Source of the DNA: Anaerolineae bacterium
GTDB taxonomy: Bacteria; Chloroflexota; Anaerolineae; Aggregatilineales; Phototrophicaceae
Reading direction: 5' to 3'
DNA length: 64,000 nt
Assembly: GCA_022843385.1 (NCBI GenBank)
Contig: JALHNT010000030.1
Location: 1 to 64,000 of the forward strand
A model generated the notes under the pieces. The model was not told the origin of the DNA and ran no database searches. It saw only the letters and a program-made list of their open reading frames with translations. The first letter of the stretch is position 1. Every line of letters starts with the position of its first letter. This document shows positions 58,905-64,000 of this stretch, one piece after another. The position numbers and the translations under genes are program-made.

Positions 58905-59396
58905 ATGCACATGATATTGAAGATGGCTCCGCTGCTGTTCTTGACGATGTGCACCTCGTGTGCGGGTAGAGGCTTTCAAACACCAGTAGCCACTCACGAC
59001 ATTGTCGAACTATGGAACAATCCTTTGCCGCGACCAGATTTCGTGCGGTCGGCTGACAAAGAACCGAATGAATTAGGGCAACTCTGTCTAAGTATTAGTG
59101 AGCACGAAATCTGGAATCCGGGCGACTACGGTGACGATGTGGGTAATGCAATACTCTACTCCATGCGCTTTGTTGTAGATGGCAACAACGTTAGAGAACC
59201 GTTCGTTACATCTTTAGCGATTATCATATACGTTCACGATGAAGATAAAAACGTAGTGGGCAGTCATGGTGGCGGCAGTTCAATCTGTAGTGAAACCGAT
59301 GACCTGTCGGAAGGATTGCATCTGGCAAGTGTACAATTCAATTCGACTGCCGGCGTCCAATATGCCTACACCTGGGCTTTCAGGATTACCCGATAG
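58905..59396 (+). CDS. Lipoprotein-like hypothetical protein
   Basis: 163 aa from the ATG at 58905 (the frame is open from 58878). Hydrophobic leader MILKMAPLLFLTMCTSCAGR with two cysteines where a lipobox would sit. The body has EIWNPGDYGDDVG, MRFVVDGNNVREPF, and a closing TAGVQYAYTWAFRITR, looking like an extracellular beta-sandwich. Composition is A+T-richer than the flanks. No family recognised. Confidence 0.55.
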   Translation: MHMILKMAPLLFLTMCTSCAGRGFQTPVATHDIVELWNNPLPRPDFVRSADKEPNELGQLCLSISEHEIWNPGDYGDDVGNAILYSMRFVVDGNNVREPFVTSLAIIIYVHDEDKNVVGSHGGGSSICSETDDLSEGLHLASVQFNSTAGVQYAYTWAFRITR

Positions 59397-59429
59397 GCTC
59401 GTCCATGCGTAACAAAGATGTTCAAGTCC

Positions 59430-60473
59430 TCATGTTCCAGGGCTAACCGCCTCGTCTACCCAGCCGAGCGCGTTAGTCTGCACCAGCCGGGTCAGCGCCT
59501 CCAGCCAGACGGGATGAGTGTTGAGGCAGGGGGCGAAGACGAATCGATCCGGATTGCCGCCGCCCGCAGCGAACTGGGCGCGACCTTCATGACCTAACTC
59601 ATCCAGCGTCTCCAGACAATCGGTGACGAAGCCGGGCGAGAACACCAGCGGGTGCCGGATACCGCGCCGGGAAAGCCCCTCCAGCGTGGCGTCGGTGTAC
59701 GGCTCCAGCCATTTCTCCGGTCCGAAGCGCGACTGAAAACACAGCGTCCACTCCTCACCGCGCCAGCCCATCGCCTCGGCCAGCAGCCGCGCTGTCGCCT
59801 CACAGTGATGGCGGTAGGGATCGCCTTCCTCGACATAGCGGCGCGGGATGCCGTGAAAACTGATGACGATGTGATCGGGTGGGGTGGGTTGAGCCGCGAT
59901 CTGCTCCTTCAGGTGCGCCGTCAGGGCGGCGATATAAGCCGGGTGGTCATAGTACGGCTCGACGAAGCGCAGCGTGGGCGCGGTGCGTTTGCGCTCATGG
60001 AACAACGGGCAGCGCCGGCCGGCAGCAGCCGTATACACTGCATCATAGATTGAGGTGGTGGTGGTCGAGGAGAATTGCGGGAACATGGGCAGGACGATGA
60101 TGCGCTCGATGCCCTCGGCGGCCAGCGAATGCATGGCACTCTCGATACTGGGATTGCCATAGCGCATCCCCAGCACCACGCGGAAGCCTTCACCCAGCCG
60201 TGCCTGCAATCCAACGACTTGCTGCTGGCTGTAGACCAACAGGGGCGAGCCTTCGGGCAGCCAGATGCGCTGGTAGAGTTGGGCCGAACGGGGCGGGCGG
60301 GTGTTGAGGATGATGCCGCGCAGGATGATCTGCCACAGCAGCGGATGGTAGTCGATCACCCGCCTATCGGACAAGAACTGTTTCAGATAAGGACGGAGCG
60401 CCTGTGGGGTAGGGGCGTCGGGGGTGCCAAGTTGGGCGACCAGGACGCCGATGGGCGAGGACGATGTGGACAC
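59430..60473 (-). CDS. hemH: Ferrochelatase
   Basis: 347 aa, GTG start with GGAGCTGCACC upstream. Start GVLVAQLGTPDAPTPQALRP, LKQFLSDRRVIDYHPLLW, GSPLLVYSQQQV, MRYGNPSIESAM, LPMFPQFSSTTTTSIYDAV, active-site His in ISFHGIPRRYVEEGDPY, CFQSRFGPEKWLEPYTDATL, and SPGFVTDCLETLDELG. It inserts Fe2+ into protoporphyrin IX (or coproporphyrin III) in haem synthesis. No other haem gene is adjacent. Confidence 0.95.
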   Translation of the reverse strand: MSTSSSPIGVLVAQLGTPDAPTPQALRPYLKQFLSDRRVIDYHPLLWQIILRGIILNTRPPRSAQLYQRIWLPEGSPLLVYSQQQVVGLQARLGEGFRVVLGMRYGNPSIESAMHSLAAEGIERIIVLPMFPQFSSTTTTSIYDAVYTAAAGRRCPLFHERKRTAPTLRFVEPYYDHPAYIAALTAHLKEQIAAQPTPPDHIVISFHGIPRRYVEEGDPYRHHCEATARLLAEAMGWRGEEWTLCFQSRFGPEKWLEPYTDATLEGLSRRGIRHPLVFSPGFVTDCLETLDELGHEGRAQFAAGGGNPDRFVFAPCLNTHPVWLEALTRLVQTNALGWVDEAVSPGT

Positions 60474-60484
60474 GGTGCAGCTCC

Positions 60485-60498
60485 AAATCTATAGATTT
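60485..60498. promoter_or_regulatory. Perfect palindrome upstream of hemH
   Basis: AAATCTATAGATTT (60485-60498) lies 12 bases upstream of the GTG of hemH, between it and the TetR gene. A second inverted pair, TGTAGA (60500-60505) and TCTACA (60518-60523), is beside it. Both could be operator sites for the TetR protein just upstream, which runs in the same direction; this is inferred. Confidence 0.5.
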
Positions 60499-60540
60499 TT
60501 GTAGATACCAGCAGAATTCTACAGATTTGGCGACAACTTG

Positions 60541-61185
60541 TCACGGAGAATGATCGCTTGGCAAGGTCTCCTCGCGCCGCATGATCGGCTCCAGATACCG
60601 ATTCATCACGTGCTTCAGCTCATCGAACACCGTGTCAAAGTCCAGTTCATCCGAGTAAGCCACCGCCGCCAGCAGCCCCTTGACAATGTAGCGACCGATC
60701 AGGCCATAGCGCCGGCGTTCTGCCGCGCTCAGATCCGGCCGCATCAACGCGAAGACGGCATCTGTGCGCTGCAACAGGGCTTCATCCGCCGGGTGAATAG
60801 CTTCAGCCAGGGCGCGCGAGGTCTGGGAACTGGCGAACAACACATGAAAGTCACGGTTGTCTCGGATGAACTCGCGCAGCGGCTCAATGAAAGCATCGGT
60901 CATCTGCTCCACCGTCATCTCCGTGAAGCGCTCAATCGGCATGGCAGCGGTCTGGGCTTCCCAGGTGGCGACATACCGTTCGGCCAGGGCTTTGGCGATG
61001 GCCTCCTTGTTCGGGAAAAACTGATAGAGTGAGCCGACGCTGGTGGCGGCGCGTTCAGCGATGAGAATGGTGGTCGCGGCTTCGTAGCCCACTTCGCCGA
61101 AGACCTCGGCGGCGGCATCCAACAGGCGGTTGACCCGCTGCCGTCCGCGTTCCTGTTTCGGGGAGTAGTCGCGCATGTGTTTCAT
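60541..61185 (-). CDS. TetR/AcrR family regulator
   Basis: 214 aa. N-terminal HTH: RQRVNRLLDAAAEVFGEVGY, EAATTILIAERAATSVGSLY and QFFPNKEAIAKALAERY (residues about 15-70). The C-terminal ligand domain starts near residue 80. It is divergent from the SRPBCC gene at 61279 and precedes hemH, so it may control either; the palindromes upstream of hemH favour hemH and the divergent layout favours the SRPBCC gene. Confidence 0.92.
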   Translation of the reverse strand: MKHMRDYSPKQERGRQRVNRLLDAAAEVFGEVGYEAATTILIAERAATSVGSLYQFFPNKEAIAKALAERYVATWEAQTAAMPIERFTEMTVEQMTDAFIEPLREFIRDNRDFHVLFASSQTSRALAEAIHPADEALLQRTDAVFALMRPDLSAAERRRYGLIGRYIVKGLLAAVAYSDELDFDTVFDELKHVMNRYLEPIMRREETLPSDHSP

Positions 61186-61278
61186 CCTTTTGACGGAGTT
61201 GACAACGATGACCTATCCGGCGTATTATAGCAAACATAAACACGAATTCGTATTCACATTTTGATGAGGAGCAAGATC

Positions 61279-61740
61279 ATGTTTCGTGTCAGTCACAGTC
61301 AGATCATCAACGCTGCGCCGGTCGTCGTCTATGGCATCCTGACCGATTACGCCGGGGCGCACAACGCCATCCTGCCACGCCCGCCGTTCGGCGATATTCA
61401 CGTGACACGGGGTGGACACGGCGCTGGCACCGAGCTGGATGTCACGCTGGAGATGTTCGGCAAGCAGTTCCCGTTCCATCTGGTGGTCACCGAGCCGGAG
61501 CCGGGGCGCGTCCTGATGGAAGCCGATGCCCAGGCCGAGGTCGTCACCCGCTTCATCGTCGAGCCTGCTGGGGAGGGGAAGACCCACCTGACCATCAGCA
61601 GCGAGAATCCCTCCAGCGCCGGATTCAAGGGCTGGCTGGAAAGTCAGATCACGTCGATGATTACCCGACGCATCTACCGCCGCGAGATGGACAATATTGA
61701 CCGCTATGCCCAGCAGGCGATGAAGGCGCAGACGGCGTGA
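61279..61740 (+). CDS. SRPBCC (polyketide cyclase/START-like) protein
   Basis: 153 aa from the ATG at 61279 (GAGGAGCAAGATC upstream). Pattern: VSHSQIINAAPVVVYGILTD, LPRPPFGDIHVTRGGHGAGT, FPFHLVVTEPEPGRVLMEA, and a long C-terminal helix (RRIYRREMDNIDRYAQQAMK). The fold binds hydrophobic ligands. Divergent from a TetR gene, a common regulator-target layout. Confidence 0.85.
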   Translation: MFRVSHSQIINAAPVVVYGILTDYAGAHNAILPRPPFGDIHVTRGGHGAGTELDVTLEMFGKQFPFHLVVTEPEPGRVLMEADAQAEVVTRFIVEPAGEGKTHLTISSENPSSAGFKGWLESQITSMITRRIYRREMDNIDRYAQQAMKAQTA

Positions 61741-61786
61741 TCTGGTGCAGTTCCTGGTTGTTCGTTGTTAGTTCAAGACGGGGTAT

Positions 61787-62386
61787 CTATTCCTGCACTG
61801 ACTCCTGGCTCAACCCCGTCACGTTCAGGTAGAGATCGCGCAGCGCCAGGGTTGCCTCCAGCGCGGGCAGGGGGATGGTGTCGTCGAGGCTGGTGTAATC
61901 GCGCAGCATCCATCCCCCTTCATCAGCCTGTCGTGACATGACGTGCACCAGCACACGGTCGGGATCGATGAACAGAACATGCTGCAAGGTGGGGATGGCA
62001 CGGTAGGCTTCGGCCTTGTCCTTCCGGTCATAATTGCGCGTGGCGGGGGAGAGGACTTCGATGATGAGCGTCGGATTGAGCAGGGTATCCGGTTTGACGT
62101 TGGGGTGCAGGCGCGGCTCATCACACAGCGCCACGACATCGGGATAAGCATAATCACCGCCCGGCATCCGCACCCGCAGATCGTTGGGGACCACCAGACA
62201 ACCGCGCCTGATGAGTTGGTTGTTCAGCGCCCAGGTGACGTTCCCGGTGATCCGGTTATGGCCGACCGACGAGCCGGCCATGCTGATGATGTATCCCTGA
62301 AAGAATTCGTGCTTGAAGGTGCTGGCAGCTTCTAGCACCAGGTAATCGGCTTCGCTGATACGGAGATCGAGTTCTCTGGCGAACAT
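61787..62386 (-). CDS. Uma2-family restriction-endonuclease-like protein
   Basis: 199 aa from the ATG at 62386 (AAGGA 10 bases upstream; an in-frame ATG at 62404 lacks spacing). Uma2/DUF820 pattern: ISEADYLVLEAASTFKHEFF, GSSVGHNRITGNV, YPDVVALCDEPRL (active-site Asp), LIIEVLSPATRNYDRKDKAE (Glu-x-Lys part of the PD-(D/E)XK core). These are widespread in cyanobacteria and Chloroflexi as PD-(D/E)XK nuclease-like proteins of unclear role. A 7-mer repeat word lies 15-40 bases past the stop. Confidence 0.88.
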   Translation of the reverse strand: MFARELDLRISEADYLVLEAASTFKHEFFQGYIISMAGSSVGHNRITGNVTWALNNQLIRRGCLVVPNDLRVRMPGGDYAYPDVVALCDEPRLHPNVKPDTLLNPTLIIEVLSPATRNYDRKDKAEAYRAIPTLQHVLFIDPDRVLVHVMSRQADEGGWMLRDYTSLDDTIPLPALEATLALRDLYLNVTGLSQESVQE

Positions 62387-62459
62387 CCACGCAATCCTTT
62401 CCATTCCTGCTCATGCTCAAAGGACAGGGAACTGGGAACTAACAACTATGAACTAACAA

Positions 62460-63845
62460 CTAAAACGCGCCTTTGCCGCTGACGATGGCGACGAAGGTGC
62501 GGGCGCAGATTTGCAGGTCAAGCCAGAGCGAATAGTGGCGGATGTAGTAGAGATCGTCCTCGGTGTGCAGGTGCATCGGCTTATCCGAGCGGCCATTCAC
62601 CTGCCACCAGCCGGTGACGCCCTGTGGCACTTCGAAGCGTTTGCGCTGCCACCACTCATACCGATTGACCAGACCGGGCATCTCCGGGCGCGGGCCCACC
62701 ACGCTCATCTCGCCGCGCAGCACATTGATGAACTGCGGCAGCTCATCCAGGCTGGTGCGGCGCAGCAGGCGTCCGATGCGGGTGACGCGCGGATCAAAAC
62801 GGCGCTTGCTATATTCCTGATCGCTGCCGGGGGCATCGGCCACCATCGAACGGAACTTGAGCATGGTGAACAGCCGGCCGTATTCACCGACGCGCTTCTG
62901 CCGGAAAAGGATCGGGCCGGGGCTGTCGAGGCGGATGGCGAGGGCGATGATGAGGAACACCGGTGCGGTGACCAGCAGGAACAGGCTGGAGAAGACCAGA
63001 TCGAAGGCGCGTTTGACGGCGCGCTGACCGGGCGAGAGGACGCGCTCGCGCACACCGATCAGCGGGATGCCGCTGAAGTCCTCGGCGGAGGTCTCGAAGT
63101 AGGCCAGATCGGAGTAATCGGGCGAGAGGCGGATGTTGACGGCGAACGACTCCAACAGCCGCATGATGGCGCTGACGCGACCGGCGGTGTGTTCATCAAA
63201 CCACTTCAACGGGATGACGACCTCGTTGACCTGATGGGTTTCGATCAGACGCGGCAGATCGTCGAGCGTCCCCAGCGATGGCGTATCCAGCAGCGGCGCG
63301 TCGCCGTCGTCCTGCACATAGCCGACGAATTGCAGGCCGGCCCAATCGTAGCGCTGCACCGTCTGACCGATGGCGCGGGCGCTCTCGCTGCTGCCGATGA
63401 CCAGCACCCGCCGGGCATCGCTCAGGTAGCGTCCGAAGCGGCGATAGACAGCGCGGGCGACGATGCGATAGCTCATCAATCCGACCAGCGCCACCAGGAT
63501 GAAGTAGCCGGCCTGCACACGGGAGAAATCGCGGTAGCTGATGTAGAGTGCGCCGAAGAACAGCAGCGCCGCCATGGCGTGGCCGATCAGCAGATGGCGC
63601 ATTTCGTGCAGCAGCTCCGGGCTATGGCGCGGGCCGTAGACGTTGGCGCGGTTGTAGGCGAAGAGCCAGATCAGCGGGGACAGCAGATACAGCGCGTTCG
63701 GCACCACGAAGGCATCGACCACGCCGGGCAGTCCAAACGCGATACTCAGCCGCAGCGGGAAGGACAACGCCAGCGCTGCCACCACGATCAGGGCGTCGGC
63801 GGCCATCAGGAACATGAGGTAACGCAAACTGTAGTGACGCATCAT
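62460..63845 (-). CDS. Exopolysaccharide polyprenyl-phosphate sugar-1-phosphate transferase
   Basis: 461 aa. N-terminal membrane part (about residues 1-130, four to five helices), a CoA-binding-like Rossmann segment (VLVIGSSESARAIGQTVQRY), and the catalytic transferase domain: KRAFDLVFSSLFLLVTAPVF, SPGPILFRQKRVGEYGRLFT, KFRSMVADAP, TSLDELPQFINVLRGEMSVV, GPRPEMPGLV and GVTGWWQVNGRSD. This starts undecaprenyl-linked glycan synthesis by transferring a sugar phosphate (often glucose-1-P or galactose-1-P). The flippase at 14 kb could be in the same pathway. M1 or M2 (63842) are both possible starts. Confidence 0.92.
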   Translation of the reverse strand: MMRHYSLRYLMFLMAADALIVVAALALSFPLRLSIAFGLPGVVDAFVVPNALYLLSPLIWLFAYNRANVYGPRHSPELLHEMRHLLIGHAMAALLFFGALYISYRDFSRVQAGYFILVALVGLMSYRIVARAVYRRFGRYLSDARRVLVIGSSESARAIGQTVQRYDWAGLQFVGYVQDDGDAPLLDTPSLGTLDDLPRLIETHQVNEVVIPLKWFDEHTAGRVSAIMRLLESFAVNIRLSPDYSDLAYFETSAEDFSGIPLIGVRERVLSPGQRAVKRAFDLVFSSLFLLVTAPVFLIIALAIRLDSPGPILFRQKRVGEYGRLFTMLKFRSMVADAPGSDQEYSKRRFDPRVTRIGRLLRRTSLDELPQFINVLRGEMSVVGPRPEMPGLVNRYEWWQRKRFEVPQGVTGWWQVNGRSDKPMHLHTEDDLYYIRHYSLWLDLQICARTFVAIVSGKGAF

Positions 63846-63949
63846 CAGGTTCAGTCGTTTATCATCTGAATCTCATCCATCCCTACGGTTGTATATCGTT
63901 CTGCCGGGTTTGGCAATGGAGAGGTTAATCGACTCCCATCGCCTGCCGG

Positions 63950-64000
63950 TCAGGGCGTCGCCTGGGCTTGCAAGGCCGTCGCAACCGCCAGCAGGTCGGC
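63950..64000 (-). CDS. C-terminal end of a minus-strand gene (partial)
   Basis: An open frame from the window edge ends at TGA (63950-63952) after ADLLAVATALQAQATP. It is in the right place to be the next gene upstream of the sugar transferase and could belong to the same glycan cluster. Only 16 residues are visible, so identity and even reality are uncertain. Confidence 0.35.
   Translation of the reverse strand, partial: ADLLAVATALQAQATP

Overview
The window looks like a chromosomal segment of a GC-rich, free-living bacterium. The best guess is Chloroflexota (Anaerolineae-like); this is inferred from gene style and repeats and is not proven, since no rRNA or other marker gene is present. 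Supporting traits are a cytosolic PAS-GAF-PAS histidine kinase and stand-alone CheY-like proteins, many secreted one-off proteins with SH3-like or WD40 modules, a DUF4280 PAAR-like protein, an amylosucrase, and intergenic repeats built from 7-nt words (AACTAAC-type) and CCCTCACCCC-type nested hairpins.

Layout. 0-5.9 kb: the end of a LuxR-type regulator, a vanadium haloperoxidase-like protein with a degenerate first half, a TetR gene divergent from two secreted proteins, and a Nudix enzyme. 5.9-11.9 kb: a membrane protein, typA/bipA, a histidine kinase, a DUF4280 gene and a CCPFL protein. 11.9-14 kb: a gene-poor repeat region with a paralogue of the 1.8-kb gene and an A+T-richer patch. 14-19 kb: a flippase, a Cys-less asparagine-synthase-like protein, and a NodB-like deacetylase. 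19-29 kb: two CheY-like proteins, SDR, a frameshifted 'putative immunity protein', a glycolipid-binding protein, alpha/beta hydrolases, a nucleotidyltransferase, an EEP phosphoesterase and a trypsin-like protease. 30-31.6 kb: a run of four small membrane or secreted unknowns. 31.7-38 kb: ArsR/SRPBCC, photolyase/DUF433, SDR, peptidase E, a STAS-like protein and an SGNH hydrolase. 38.2-41.6 kb: a copper-type locus with a DeoR-HTH protein fused to a Cys/His-rich NosL-like domain, MbnP and the di-haem enzyme MbnH, behind a promoter covered by 10-bp-phased TGTGA/TCACA half-sites. 41.7-53.6 kb: YesL, LacI, two more STAS-like proteins, Nudix, amylosucrase, PNPOx, a protein with an eCIS-cargo-like N-terminus, an aspartoacylase-like protein, a secreted 14-blade WD40 protein, an orphan antitoxin and an FGE-like protein. 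53.8-64 kb: a large membrane protein carrying three in-frame repeat-derived segments, cupin, a DUF4139-like gene bracketed by ~100-bp direct repeats, ferrochelatase, TetR/SRPBCC, Uma2 and a polyprenyl-phosphate sugar transferase.

The strongest candidate for an undescribed system is the 38.2-41.6 kb locus, where a fused HTH/NosL-like metal-sensor candidate sits directly upstream of the MbnP/MbnH pair. The most unusual sequence structure is the set of dispersed repeats, which occur between genes and also inside the 877-aa membrane protein with the reading frame kept open. No CRISPR array, tRNA, rRNA, transposase or prophage was seen.
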